In this document: positions 1 to 8,958 of the stretch, one piece after another
Layout of the letters: each line of letters begins with the position of its first letter
How positions within the stretch are numbered: the stretch's first letter is position 1
Assembly: GCF_021735925.1 (NCBI RefSeq)
Contig: NZ_WMEA01000001.1
Location: 1,119,001 to 1,183,000 of the forward strand
Source: Loktanella sp. M215
Lineage (GTDB): Bacteria > Pseudomonadota > Alphaproteobacteria > Rhodobacterales > Rhodobacteraceae
Reading direction: 5' to 3'
Length of the DNA stretch: 64,000 bases
Program-made: the position numbers and the translations under genes
Notes under the pieces: model-generated
Databases searched by the model: none
Seen by the model: the letters and a program-made list of their open reading frames with translations, nothing else
Told to the model about the DNA's origin: nothing

Positions 1-354
1 ATGACCGCCGCCCCGCGGATCAACGTCAAGGCCCCCTTGGCCGCACGGGCCGCCTATCTGACAGAGGCTTACGCGGACATCATTGCCGACCCCGCCGCCC
101 TGCGCGCCCGCCTGCAGCCCCTGCGGAACCTGCGTGGCCACGCGGTCGTCGACGACTGGGAAGCCATGCTGGACGCCGGCGATTTCACTGGGCTGGCGAC
201 CTCGCTGATGGACCGTCACTACGATGCGGCTTACGCCAGATCCCGCCGGGTCGACGACCGCGACTGGCTGGGCGAGGTGGCGACGGACACGCTCGACGCC
301 GCAGGCCGCGCGCGGGCGGCCGACGATCTGGCAGCCCTTGTCCGGACCCTTTAA
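1..354 (+). CDS. mnmH: tRNA 2-selenouridine synthase, C-terminal part (5' end outside window)
   Basis: The first base of the window lies inside this gene. The 117 visible residues match the C-terminal helical part of MnmH (SelU/YbbB): an APRI stretch, then 'PLAARAAYLTEAYADI' and the 'LMDRHYDAAYARS' block near the end. MnmH exchanges sulfur for selenium at the wobble 2-thiouridine of some tRNAs, using selenophosphate made by SelD. The opposing gene at 2513-351 encodes a SelD fusion, which supports the call. The N-terminal rhodanese domain would lie upstream of the window, so the ATG at position 1 is probably an internal methionine. The two stop codons overlap (352-354 and 351-353). Confidence 0.8.
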   Translation: MTAAPRINVKAPLAARAAYLTEAYADIIADPAALRARLQPLRNLRGHAVVDDWEAMLDAGDFTGLATSLMDRHYDAAYARSRRVDDRDWLGEVATDTLDAAGRARAADDLAALVRTL

Positions 355-2513
355 ACCAGCGTGATGCCGATGCTGTCGGTCACATGGCCGATGATCGTGG
401 CCTGCGTGTATCCTGCATCCTGCAACTGCCGGACCAGATCTGCCGCCTCCTCTGCCGCGACCGCAGCCAGCAATCCTCCCGCCGTCTGCGGATCGTAAAG
501 CAGGTCCGTCATCGCACCCATCGGCCCCGTCACGGGACCACTTCCGGCGATATTGTCCCGCAACAGTGTCGAATGCACACCTTGCTGCGCCAGCGCCACT
601 GCTCCTGTCATCACAGGAATATCCGCCAGCGTCAGCTGCGCCCCGGTGCCAGAGGCGTCGCCGATTCCCGACAGATGCCCCGCCAGCCCGAACCCCGTCA
701 CATCGGTCATCGCATGGGCCCCGCACAGGATCTCGCTCGCTCGCGCCTGCGGCTGACACATCTGGACCAGCGCCGCCGCCACCGTATCGCCGCGCGCCTG
801 TCCCGCCATCTCGGCTGCCATGATGACGCCGCTGCCCAGCGGTTTCGTCAGGATCAGCGCATCGCCGGGCCGCGCGCCGCGCAGGGTGATCGGCGCACGC
901 GTGCACAGGCCCGTCACCGTAAAGCCGATCGTCAGTTCCGACCCGACCGAGGTATGACCACCCACGATCGCCGCACCCGCCGCCGTCAGGCCGGCGTGGG
1001 CCGTCTCCATGATCTCGCGCAGGGTGCGGGTCTGCAGATCGGCCGACAGTTTCGGCAGGATCAGGTTGACCGTCGCGGCCTGCGGCGCAGCCCCCATCGC
1101 CCAGATGTCGCCCAGCGCATGGTTGACGGTGATCCGGGTCATCACGACCGGATCGGCGGTCAGCGCGCGCAGGTGATCGGTGCTGATGACCTGCCGCACA
1201 TCGCCCATCCGCAACAGCCCCGCATCGTCGCCCGGCACTACGACCACATCCGCCCGGTCCGGTGGCGGCAGGTCCGCCAGCGCCGCGCGCAGCGCACCGC
1301 GACCGACCTTGGCCCCGCAGCCGCCGCACATCGGCTTGTCGCCCAGCGCTTCGGTCAATCCTTCGGCCCGCGTCAGCGGCAGGTCCGGTTGCCCCATAAA
1401 GGTCAGATCGTCGAATTGCCGCATGAATTTGCGGTCGATATGATCCTTCCACCGCCACAGCAGCGGCCCCGCCAGCCCCGTGCCGAAGCGTTCGGCCAGT
1501 GCCGCCTTGCCGCCCAGCGAGATCAGCTTCAGATAGTCCTTTTGCGGCTTGTAGGTTCGCATCTGCCCGCCGGACAGCGCGGCGCGCAGGTTGTCGAACA
1601 ACACCGGCGCCTGCCGCACGGCAAAGACTCCGGCCTTGGGGCGGGGCGCTTGTGTCAGGTGGGCGCAATCGCCCACGGCAAAGATCGCGGGGTCAGAGGA
1701 TTGCAGATGCCCGTCCACGGCGATGAACCCGTCGTGCACATCCAGCCCGATGCGGGCCTGCCAGTCATGCGGTCTGGCCCCGGCAGCACCGGTGGTAAAG
1801 CCGGATGGAATCTTGCGGCCATCGGACAGTGCCACATGATCCGAAGCGATCTCCGTCACCTCGGCATGCTCGACCAGCGTGACGCCGTTTTGTTGCAGCG
1901 CCGACAGCATCTTGCGACGTGCAGTCACCCCCAGCGTGTCGACGACCTTGCCGCGATCGATCAGATGCAGGACCGGCGTCAGCCCGCGCGCGCGCAGGCT
2001 GTGGGCCATGGCCATCGCCAGTTCCGCACCCGCCACGCCGCCGCCGATCACGGCGACATGCGGCATTGTCGCGGCGTTTCGGAACGCATCCCAGCGGCCG
2101 GCAAACGGCCCCAGCGGTTTTGCCGGCACTGCATGTTCGGCAAAACCGGGCAGGGCGGGCATTTCTGACGTGATCCCGACGTCGAGGCTGAGGACATCGT
2201 AGGCCACGGGCGGCCGGTCAGGCACGGTGATCAGCCGTGTCACCGGGTCGATGGCCGTCACGGCCCCGTCGATCAGCCGGGCCCCCGCGAACCGTGCCAA
2301 CCGCACGAGGTCGATATCCAGATCGTCGCGGCTGTAATGGCCAGCCACGAATCCCGGCAACATGCCTGAATAGGCGGCCGTCGAACCGGGGTTGATCAGC
2401 GTGACCCGCACCCCCGACAGCGCCTTCATGCCCCATTTGCGCAGCACCAGTGCATGCGTATGCCCGCCGCCCACCAGCACCAGATCCTTGACGAAAGGCA
2501 GGTCGCCGTTCAC
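351..2513 (-). CDS. selD: Pyridine nucleotide-disulfide oxidoreductase fused to selenide, water dikinase
   Basis: 720 residues in two parts. Residues about 8-380 form an NDH-2-like FAD/NAD(P) oxidoreductase: 'LVLVGGGHTHALVLRKW' near the N terminus, a second nucleotide motif 'VAVIGGGVAGAELAMAMAH', and 'AIFAVGDCAHL'. From about residue 395 a SelD domain begins with 'MCGGCGAKVGRG', holding the catalytic Cys/Lys pair, and makes selenophosphate from selenide and ATP. Fusions of this type are known in SelD proteins; the oxidoreductase may supply reduced selenium (inference). The GTG at 2513 is chosen because it forms a GTGA overlap with the stop of the upstream gene; a longer open frame to 2624 exists. 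Last gene of a five-gene coupled operon. Confidence 0.9.
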   Translation of the reverse strand: MNGDLPFVKDLVLVGGGHTHALVLRKWGMKALSGVRVTLINPGSTAAYSGMLPGFVAGHYSRDDLDIDLVRLARFAGARLIDGAVTAIDPVTRLITVPDRPPVAYDVLSLDVGITSEMPALPGFAEHAVPAKPLGPFAGRWDAFRNAATMPHVAVIGGGVAGAELAMAMAHSLRARGLTPVLHLIDRGKVVDTLGVTARRKMLSALQQNGVTLVEHAEVTEIASDHVALSDGRKIPSGFTTGAAGARPHDWQARIGLDVHDGFIAVDGHLQSSDPAIFAVGDCAHLTQAPRPKAGVFAVRQAPVLFDNLRAALSGGQMRTYKPQKDYLKLISLGGKAALAERFGTGLAGPLLWRWKDHIDRKFMRQFDDLTFMGQPDLPLTRAEGLTEALGDKPMCGGCGAKVGRGALRAALADLPPPDRADVVVVPGDDAGLLRMGDVRQVISTDHLRALTADPVVMTRITVNHALGDIWAMGAAPQAATVNLILPKLSADLQTRTLREIMETAHAGLTAAGAAIVGGHTSVGSELTIGFTVTGLCTRAPITLRGARPGDALILTKPLGSGVIMAAEMAGQARGDTVAAALVQMCQPQARASEILCGAHAMTDVTGFGLAGHLSGIGDASGTGAQLTLADIPVMTGAVALAQQGVHSTLLRDNIAGSGPVTGPMGAMTDLLYDPQTAGGLLAAVAAEEAADLVRQLQDAGYTQATIIGHVTDSIGITLV

Positions 2514-3067
2514 GGGACGAGCCACTGGCCGGCCCAGCCATCGTCCGCGCGAAAGGCGGCCCGGCGGTGAGCATCGCCCAGATGCACCACGTCGATATGG
2601 GTCAACGTCAGTGACAGCACGCAAAAGCGGCTCTGATCCGGGGTTTTGTCATAATCCAGCGCTGCGGCGATGGGTGCGCCCGGCGGCGGTGTCACGCCGT
2701 AGGACAAACGCGCGATGTCCGGCACGGACTCCCACCGGTTGGCGACGGCATCGCCCTGCAACAGTGTTACATCCGCCTGCAGCCGCATCTGAAAATCCAG
2801 TTTCGGCTCCCATACGTGCAGGGCGGCGCGGGGCAGCCGACCCAAGCTGGCGATCTTGTCGGACATGCTGTCGGTATAGACCTCCAGCAGCGCAGCTGGT
2901 CGCTCAGCCCGGCGCAATACGACGGTGCGCGCCTCTGGCCAGCCATCGGCGCTGACCGTGGCGAGGGTCGGTTGCCGGCCCGGTGCGCGACGATCCGCAA
3001 CGCCGCGTCCCAGCCGCTGCCAGACCTGGTCGTGCAATCCCGCCAGCGTCTCGAACCACTCACTCAT
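2510..3067 (-). CDS. Pyridoxamine 5'-phosphate oxidase-like FMN-binding protein
   Basis: 185 residues with the split-barrel FMN-binding pattern of PNPOx-like proteins: 'GWPEARTVVLRRAE' near residue 45, then 'DSMSDKIASLGRLPRAALHVW' in which the Lys and Arg would contact the FMN phosphate. It is shorter than true PdxH and closer in layout to the Alr4036/pyridoxamine oxidase-like family, so its substrate is open. It overlaps the AttH-like gene by 8 bases and the selD fusion by 4, so the three are probably translated together. Why an FMN protein sits between an exported lipocalin and SelD is not clear. Confidence 0.75.
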   Translation of the reverse strand: MSEWFETLAGLHDQVWQRLGRGVADRRAPGRQPTLATVSADGWPEARTVVLRRAERPAALLEVYTDSMSDKIASLGRLPRAALHVWEPKLDFQMRLQADVTLLQGDAVANRWESVPDIARLSYGVTPPPGAPIAAALDYDKTPDQSRFCVLSLTLTHIDVVHLGDAHRRAAFRADDGWAGQWLVP

Positions 3068-4091
3068 AGCCTGTCATCTCCAGATAGCCGACGCCCTTGG
3101 CGCTGCCGTCGATGGTCACCGGACCTTCCCAATACGGAATGCTGGTGGTCATCCACGCATCCGTGTTGACCGCGGCGACGGTGACGTCAACACCCTGCGC
3201 TGGCAATGTCACGTGCCAGCGCGTCGGGACCGTGTGACCGTCAACCCGGGTATCCTGCAAAGGCACGGCCAAAACCTCGCCGTTCGTATAGGGGGTGGGC
3301 GTGCCGTCCGCGGCGATCCATGTGGCGGAATAGTAGTCCGCGCCGTCACGCTGCCGCAGCCTGTAGACCATCATCCGCGTGCCCGCGTCGAACGCGATGG
3401 AAAACCAGTCCCAGCCAGTCTGGATGTCCGCCAACGGCTGACTCGACCATTCGCGGTCCAGCCAACCGGTGCCCGTCACCGGAATGTCGCCATCCGGCAG
3501 ATGCAGCGTGCCCGTGATGCGATAGAACGGCTGCGAATAGTAATAGGACGCCTGATCGCTGGTGGACTTGACGGAATAGCCATCCTCGCCCTGCCGCACC
3601 AGCGGACCCTGCGCGGTCAGGGACACGTCGTATCCGAAATCGGGCCCGGTCGCGCGCAGGGTGCCGCTGTCGATCCCGTCGAACCGCCAATCGTCGATCC
3701 ACGCCTGAAACGGGTCTGCAACGACGCCGGCCTGACCGATCCCGCCCCGCGCCAGCCGTTCGGTCACGTAATGCGCCGTCGGTGTGGTCACCGCCGCGTG
3801 ACCCATCCACAATTGCGGATCGGCCCATCCATCTTGCGTCTCGGGCGCCATGGCAGACCGGAAAAGAGTCCATTGCAGACCATAAGCCGTGCCGTCCGGA
3901 CCCGTCAGGTTGGCGGTCACATACCACCATTCGATCCTGAAATCCGGGTGCGCGCCGTGATCGGCGGGAAATGTGAACTGAGGATCCGGCTGCGGCAGGG
4001 TGAAACCCGTCGCATCGCTGGCCATGCCGGAAAATCCCTGCGCCTGCGCGAACACAGGCATAAAACATAGGATCAGAGCCTTAACGTTCAT
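3060..4091 (-). CDS. Exported lipocalin-like protein (AttH / CrtC-type fold)
   Basis: 343 residues. Residues 1-18 form a signal peptide ending 'VFAQAQ'. The mature part carries 'FRIEWWYVTANLTG', 'GTGWLDREWSSQP' and 'WDWFSIAFDAGTRMMVYRLR', the signature of the AttH/hydroxyneurosporene-synthase (CrtC-like) lipocalin family. AttH proteins are encoded beside AttE-G ABC transporters and are thought to act in the periplasm, possibly carrying a lipophilic ligand. Here the gene overlaps the permease gene by 11 bases, matching that arrangement. Carotenoid 1,2-hydratase activity is unlikely, because the gene is not in a carotenoid cluster and lies with an ABC exporter. Confidence 0.8.
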   Translation of the reverse strand: MNVKALILCFMPVFAQAQGFSGMASDATGFTLPQPDPQFTFPADHGAHPDFRIEWWYVTANLTGPDGTAYGLQWTLFRSAMAPETQDGWADPQLWMGHAAVTTPTAHYVTERLARGGIGQAGVVADPFQAWIDDWRFDGIDSGTLRATGPDFGYDVSLTAQGPLVRQGEDGYSVKSTSDQASYYYSQPFYRITGTLHLPDGDIPVTGTGWLDREWSSQPLADIQTGWDWFSIAFDAGTRMMVYRLRQRDGADYYSATWIAADGTPTPYTNGEVLAVPLQDTRVDGHTVPTRWHVTLPAQGVDVTVAAVNTDAWMTTSIPYWEGPVTIDGSAKGVGYLEMTGYE

Positions 4092-6468
4092 TGGAAAACA
4101 CCTTCAGCAAGTCGCTCGGCGGCGTGCGTGCCAGTCGCCACGCGGGCCACAGGGCCGCCAGCGCGGCGGCCAGCAGGGCAAAGCCGCCCAGCCGCAGGTA
4201 ATCGAGCGGAAACACATACATCGGCAGCCGCCAGCCGAAGGCCGCGACATTGACGACCGCCAACAGCGCCCAGGCCAGCGCCAGCCCCAGGGGCAAGGCC
4301 ACAAGGGCCGTCAGGACGGCCAGCAGGACCGCCCGGACCAGTTCAAGCAGCCCAAGCTCCCGCCGTGTCAGCCCCATCGCCCAGGCAGGGGCAAGTTGCG
4401 GCACCCGCAGGGCGGCAAGGGTCAGCAGGCTCATCAGGATGGCAAAGCCCGCGACGGTCAACGTCAGAATGTTCAGCGCGGTCGTGACCGTGAACGTCCG
4501 GTCAAAGATATCAAGGGAAAACCGTTTGATGCCCGCCTGATTGATCGTGTTCGCCGCAGGTATCCCGACATCACGCTCCAGCGCCGTGACCAGCGCTGGC
4601 ACATCCTCCGCCGGCATCCGCAGGCCAAAGCGTAGCGGCTCTATCTCGGGGTAAAGGGCCTTGAAGGCGGTTTCCGTCAGGATCGCCTGCCCGATCGGAT
4701 TGCCATAATCGCCATAGACTCCGGCGACCGCGAAATCCCGACCGCCCAGGGTGACTTTATCGCCCAGCGACAGTCCGGATCGGCGCGACAGCTGTTCATT
4801 GATCAGAATGCCGTCACCGCTGACGACCGCGTCCCAGGGTGCGGCAATCGCCGTCAGAAAGGTCCAGTTGTCGCGGTAGGTCGCATCGTCCCGCGCACCA
4901 AAGACCTCTGCCGGGAAACCCGCGATCTGTGCGGGCGCGGACTGGATCGGCAAGATCGCCCGAACGCGCGGCGTTGCGTAATCCACCATCTGCGCGGCTT
5001 GGGCGGGGTCTGTGGCGGTGACATAAAGCTCTGACGCCAGCCGCTGGTCGAGGAACCCCGTAAAGGTCAGGCGAAAGCTGCTGACCATGGTCGAGACGCC
5101 GACATTCGCCGCCATCGCCAGCAGCAGGGCCGCCAGTGCCAGCGACAGGCCCGGCAACTGCTGCCGGGTATCGGCCCAGAACCACTGGGCGCGGACCCCC
5201 TTTGCCAGCCCCTCTGCCACGGCAAGCACCCGGTCAAGGATCAAAGGCAGCGCCAGCGCCGCACCGATCAACATAGACCCCAACAAGGCGAAACCGGCCA
5301 CCAGACCCTGCGCCGTCAGGGCCAGGACGCCGGACGTGATCAACAGCACCAGCGCCACTGCGGCCTGCAGGCGGGCGGACCGTCCCGCCGCCATGCTCAG
5401 CGCGCGGGGCGATCCGCCGGCCAGCAGCGGCAGATGCGCCAGCCGCCAGAACGCGGCGGCAGAAGCCATCGCCGTCCCGCCAAACGCGATGGCAAGGCCG
5501 GATGCCCACCAAACGGGCCGCAACTGCAACGTCCCTGCGACGGTGGCGCCATAAAGCCCCTGCAATGTCGCCGCGACATCGGGCAACAGCAGTGACGCGA
5601 TGACATAGCCCAGCGCGACCCCGATCCCGCCCGCGACCAGCGCCATCACCGCCAGTTCCGCGGCCATCAGGACCATCAGCCGCCGCAGCGGCACGCCCAG
5701 TGCCCGCAGGGTCCGCACGACCGGGCGACGCTGCTCGAATGCCAATCCGATGGCGCCATTGACGATGAAGATGCCGACGGCAAAGGACAGCAACCCGAAC
5801 GCCGTCAGGTTCAGATGGAAACTATCCGTCAAACGCCCCAGATCAGAGCCGCTTTGGGCGACCTTCCGCGTCAGGTCGGGCGCGACCTCGGTCAGCGGCG
5901 GTTGCCCTATGGGCTGCACCTTTGCGACGATCAGCCGGTCGATCTGACCGGGCCGATCCAGCAGGCGCTGGGCCACGCCGATATCGGTGATGACCGTATC
6001 GGGGGCCACGTCTGGCGACGGTATCTTGTCAGGCCCGTCCGGCAGAGCGGCCAGCGCCTCTGCCCGACTAAAGACCTGACCGGGGCCGGACAGGAACGCA
6101 CCGACCTCGGCCCCGTCGGCGATCCGCACGGGCCCCAATCCGCCGGGGGCCGTCAGCGGGTCCAGACCGACGATCCGCACGCCGTCCAGCCGCCCTTCGG
6201 TTACGGGCGACACCAGCCAACCCGCGCGCCGCAGGGCGACATAGGCCTCTTGCGTCATCGGTTGGCCATCGGTGCGGGTCAGCTGATCGAATGTGCCTTC
6301 ACCCAGCGTGGCTGCGGCGGCGTCGTAACTGGCGCGCGCCTCGGCATTGATCGCCTGCACGCCGGACCACAGAGCCGTCGCCAGTGCAAGGCCCGCCAGC
6401 AGCGTGAACAATTGCAACGGGTTGCGCCACCAGTGAGACAGCAAGGCACGAAAAACGGTGACCGTCAT
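4081..6468 (-). CDS. ABC transporter permease, two FtsX domains
   Basis: 795 residues. There is one N-terminal membrane segment (about 17-40), a soluble periplasmic region, and a first FtsX-type three-helix block around residues 225-350. A middle pair of hydrophobic helices follows, then a second periplasmic region with MacB-core features. A second FtsX block runs from about residue 665 to the end ('ILTLTVAGFAILMSLLTLAALRV' onward is hydrophobic). Such duplicated permeases work with a LolD/MacB-like ATPase to move lipids, lipoproteins or other hydrophobic molecules. The ATPase gene lies directly upstream (4-base overlap) and the AttH-like protein downstream. The substrate is unknown. Confidence 0.85.
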   Translation of the reverse strand: MTVTVFRALLSHWWRNPLQLFTLLAGLALATALWSGVQAINAEARASYDAAAATLGEGTFDQLTRTDGQPMTQEAYVALRRAGWLVSPVTEGRLDGVRIVGLDPLTAPGGLGPVRIADGAEVGAFLSGPGQVFSRAEALAALPDGPDKIPSPDVAPDTVITDIGVAQRLLDRPGQIDRLIVAKVQPIGQPPLTEVAPDLTRKVAQSGSDLGRLTDSFHLNLTAFGLLSFAVGIFIVNGAIGLAFEQRRPVVRTLRALGVPLRRLMVLMAAELAVMALVAGGIGVALGYVIASLLLPDVAATLQGLYGATVAGTLQLRPVWWASGLAIAFGGTAMASAAAFWRLAHLPLLAGGSPRALSMAAGRSARLQAAVALVLLITSGVLALTAQGLVAGFALLGSMLIGAALALPLILDRVLAVAEGLAKGVRAQWFWADTRQQLPGLSLALAALLLAMAANVGVSTMVSSFRLTFTGFLDQRLASELYVTATDPAQAAQMVDYATPRVRAILPIQSAPAQIAGFPAEVFGARDDATYRDNWTFLTAIAAPWDAVVSGDGILINEQLSRRSGLSLGDKVTLGGRDFAVAGVYGDYGNPIGQAILTETAFKALYPEIEPLRFGLRMPAEDVPALVTALERDVGIPAANTINQAGIKRFSLDIFDRTFTVTTALNILTLTVAGFAILMSLLTLAALRVPQLAPAWAMGLTRRELGLLELVRAVLLAVLTALVALPLGLALAWALLAVVNVAAFGWRLPMYVFPLDYLRLGGFALLAAALAALWPAWRLARTPPSDLLKVFSNER

Positions 6469-7121
6469 GCAATCACGCCGGTCGTCAGGTGAAGCCGCCG
6501 CTGCATCTGCCCGGCCAGCCTGTCAGAGTGGGTGACCATCAGCAGGCCAGCGCCCGTATCCGTCACCAGTTCCAGCATCAGCGCCAGCACCTGCGCCGCC
6601 GCCGCCTCGTCCAGGTTGCCGGTGGGTTCATCCGCCAGCACCAGTCGTGGACGCGGCGCCAACGTGCGGGCAATCGCCACCCGCTGTTGCTGACCCCCTG
6701 ACAACTGCTCGGGGTATTTGCGTAACTGCGGGGTCAGGCCCATGCGCGCGGCCAGTGCCGCACACCAGTCCGCATCGTGACGCCCCGTCAGACGTGCCTG
6801 AAATGCGATGTTGTCCACCACCCGCAGCGACGGGATCAGGTTGAACTGCTGGAACACGACGCCGACCGTCTCGCGCCGCATCCGGGCGCGCCCGGCATCG
6901 TCCAGCGCGGTCAGATCGGTGCCGTCCAGCATGATCTGCCCGGCGTCAGGCACATCCAGCCCGCCGATCAGGTGCAACAACGTGCTTTTGCCGGACCCGC
7001 TTTCACCGGTCAGGGCCAGCGTCTGCCCCGCATCCAGTGACAGGTCGACGCCGCGCAGCACGTCAAAGGCGCCGTCGGCGGTGGCATAGGTCTTGCGCAG
7101 GTTCGTGACAGTCAACAACAT
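6465..7121 (-). CDS. ABC transporter ATP-binding protein (LolD/AttE-like)
   Basis: 218 residues from the ATG at 7121, which has the ribosome site AGAAGGGG about 5 bases upstream; a GTG at 7139 would add six residues but lacks such a site. Walker A 'GESGSGKST' is at residues 39-47, followed by the Q-loop '[20 protein letters not shown]', the signature '[13 protein letters not shown]' and Walker B '[13 protein letters not shown]'. This is the pattern of ATPases that partner FtsX/MacB/LolCE permeases. It is the first gene of the ATPase-permease-AttH-FMN protein-SelD operon. Confidence 0.88.
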   Translation of the reverse strand: MLLTVTNLRKTYATADGAFDVLRGVDLSLDAGQTLALTGESGSGKSTLLHLIGGLDVPDAGQIMLDGTDLTALDDAGRARMRRETVGVVFQQFNLIPSLRVVDNIAFQARLTGRHDADWCAALAARMGLTPQLRKYPEQLSGGQQQRVAIARTLAPRPRLVLADEPTGNLDEAAAAQVLALMLELVTDTGAGLLMVTHSDRLAGQMQRRLHLTTGVIA

Positions 7122-7266
7122 CTGGGCCCCTTCTTTCACGTGCTACATAAGGCATCCGCGCAGGCGGCACAGCGGGGACGTACCCTTTGCCGCAGGTGAC
7201 CAAAGGTTTCTCTGGTGTCCGGGGCGACCGCTTGCCATCTTGCCGCCAAAGCAGGGGGATCATTCC

Positions 7267-8445
7267 ATGACAGACATCGTTATTCTGGGCGGCGCACGCA
7301 CCGCCATCGGCACGTTCGGCGGGGCGTTGGCGGGCACGCCACCGATCACGCTGGGCGCCACCGTCGCGCGCGCGGCCATCGCCCGCAGCGGGCTGGAGGC
7401 CGCGCAGATCGGTCACGTCGCCTTCGGTCACGTCATCAACACCGAACCGCGGGACATGTACCTGTCCCGCGTCGCGGCGATCGAGGCGGGCGTGCCCGAC
7501 ACGACGCCTGCCATGAACGTCAACCGCCTCTGCGGGTCCGGCGTGCAGGCCATCGTATCGATCGTGCAGGCGCTGCAACTGGGCGACGCCGACTTCGGCC
7601 TCGCGGGCGGGGCCGAGAACATGTCGCGGTCCCCCTTCATCATCAGCGACCAGCGCTGGGGCGCCAAGATGGGCGACATCAAGACCCGCGACATGATGCT
7701 GGGCGCGCTCAATTGCCCCTTCGGCACCGGCCACATGGGGATCACGGCGGAAAATGTCAGCGCGGAACACGACGTCAGCCGCGCGGCGCAGGACGCCTTC
7801 GCCCTCGAAAGCCAGCAACGCGCGGCAAAGGCCATCGCAAAGGGGCGCTTCAACAGCCAGATCGTGCCGGTGGAACTGAAGACCCGGCGCGAGACCTATG
7901 ACTTCAAAACTGACGAACACCCCAAGGCCACCACGGCAGAAGCGCTGGCCGGTCTGCGCCCCGCCTTCCGCAAGGACGGCACCGTGACCGCCGGCAACGC
8001 CTCCGGCCTGAATGACGGCGCGGCGGCGATCACGCTCGCCCGTATGGATGCGGCGGAACGCGCGGGCCTGACCCCGCGGTTCCGCGTGCTGGGCTACGCC
8101 CACGCCGGCGTGCGGCCAGAGGTGATGGGGATCGGCCCCGTGCCCGCCGTGCGCAAGCTGCTGGACCGGACCGGCCTGAAGGCCGACGATTTCGACGTGA
8201 TCGAAAGCAACGAGGCCTTTGCCGCGCAGGCGCTCGCGGTCAGCAAGGAGCTTGGCTTCGATCCCGCCAAGGTCAATCCGAACGGCGGCGCGATCGCGTT
8301 GGGTCATCCGGTGGGTGCGACAGGGGCGATCATCACGGTCAAGGCGATGTACGAACTCGACCGGATCGAGGGCAAACGCGCCTTGATCACCATGTGCATC
8401 GGCGGCGGTCAGGGCATCGCGCTGGCCATCGAACGGATCGCGTGA
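7267..8445 (+). CDS. Acetyl-CoA C-acetyltransferase (thiolase II type)
   Basis: 392 residues. The active-site Cys lies in '[13 protein letters not shown]' (Cys about 89). The catalytic His is in '[14 protein letters not shown]' and the second Cys in '[12 protein letters not shown]'. Length and motifs fit biosynthetic/degradative thiolases (PhaA/AtoB/BktB), which join two acetyl-CoA units or cleave acetoacetyl-CoA. The start is the ATG behind 'CAGGGGGATC'; the in-frame stretch before it overlaps the divergent ABC gene and is not coding. No phaB or phaC is next to it, so a polyhydroxybutyrate role cannot be assigned from context. Confidence 0.9.
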   Translation: MTDIVILGGARTAIGTFGGALAGTPPITLGATVARAAIARSGLEAAQIGHVAFGHVINTEPRDMYLSRVAAIEAGVPDTTPAMNVNRLCGSGVQAIVSIVQALQLGDADFGLAGGAENMSRSPFIISDQRWGAKMGDIKTRDMMLGALNCPFGTGHMGITAENVSAEHDVSRAAQDAFALESQQRAAKAIAKGRFNSQIVPVELKTRRETYDFKTDEHPKATTAEALAGLRPAFRKDGTVTAGNASGLNDGAAAITLARMDAAERAGLTPRFRVLGYAHAGVRPEVMGIGPVPAVRKLLDRTGLKADDFDVIESNEAFAAQALAVSKELGFDPAKVNPNGGAIALGHPVGATGAIITVKAMYELDRIEGKRALITMCIGGGQGIALAIERIA

Positions 8446-8455
8446 CAGCAGACAC

Positions 8456-8478
8456 GGGGCGGAAAAGCGTTCCGCCCC
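8456..8478. terminator. Hairpin between convergent genes
   Basis: A perfect 9-base-pair stem GGGGCGGAA/TTCCGCCCC with a five-base loop lies between the thiolase stop (8445) and the yggT stop (8488). There is no T-run on either side, so it may act as a mRNA 3'-end stabiliser or a weak two-way terminator rather than a classic intrinsic terminator. Confidence 0.5.
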
Positions 8479-8487
8479 AACCCTGCG

Positions 8488-8775
8488 TCAGTAGAACAAG
8501 GCGATGTTGTTCACGAGCAGGATGCGGATGATCTCGATTGTGATCAGCGCCACGATAGGGGACAGGTCGATCCCCCCCATGCTGGGCAAAATGTTCCGGA
8601 TCGGGCGATAGATCGGCTCCAGAATCCGCTGCAGGGTATACCAGATCTGGCCCACCAGTGGCTGGCGGACGTTCAGCACGTCGAAACTGATCAGCCAGCT
8701 CATGATGAAATGCGCAAAGATAAAGAACCGCGCGATGCCCAGCAGCAGCATCAGGATCTGGAACAGGGACATCAT
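8488..8775 (-). CDS. YggT family membrane protein
   Basis: 95 residues with two hydrophobic stretches (about 3-30 and 70-92) and the family signature in between: 'FIMSWLISFDVLNVRQP' and 'ILEPIYRPIRNILPSMGGIDLSPIVAL'. YggT proteins are small inner-membrane proteins linked to osmotic-stress tolerance or cell division; their molecular role is not settled. The ribosome site GGAGAA lies 7 bases before the ATG. It stands alone, convergent with the thiolase. Confidence 0.85.
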   Translation of the reverse strand: MMSLFQILMLLLGIARFFIFAHFIMSWLISFDVLNVRQPLVGQIWYTLQRILEPIYRPIRNILPSMGGIDLSPIVALITIEIIRILLVNNIALFY

Positions 8776-8958
8776 CGGCGGTTCTCCTTCAACACTTGCG
8801 CCGACCTAAGGGCTGCGGGACGATCAGGCAAGACCCGCCGGCTCGCGTCGCAGCCCCTACGCCCGATTTGCCACAGGGGCGCCGCCCACGCGATACCGGC
8901 CCTTGCCAGTCCCTACGACACCGGTGTCTAGTCCCGTCACACGGGGCGGAGGATCGGC

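Noticed and set aside
384..2168. Long open frame opposite the SelD fusion
   Set aside because: Arg/Gln/His-rich translation without domains, a shadow of the GC-rich gene on the other strand.
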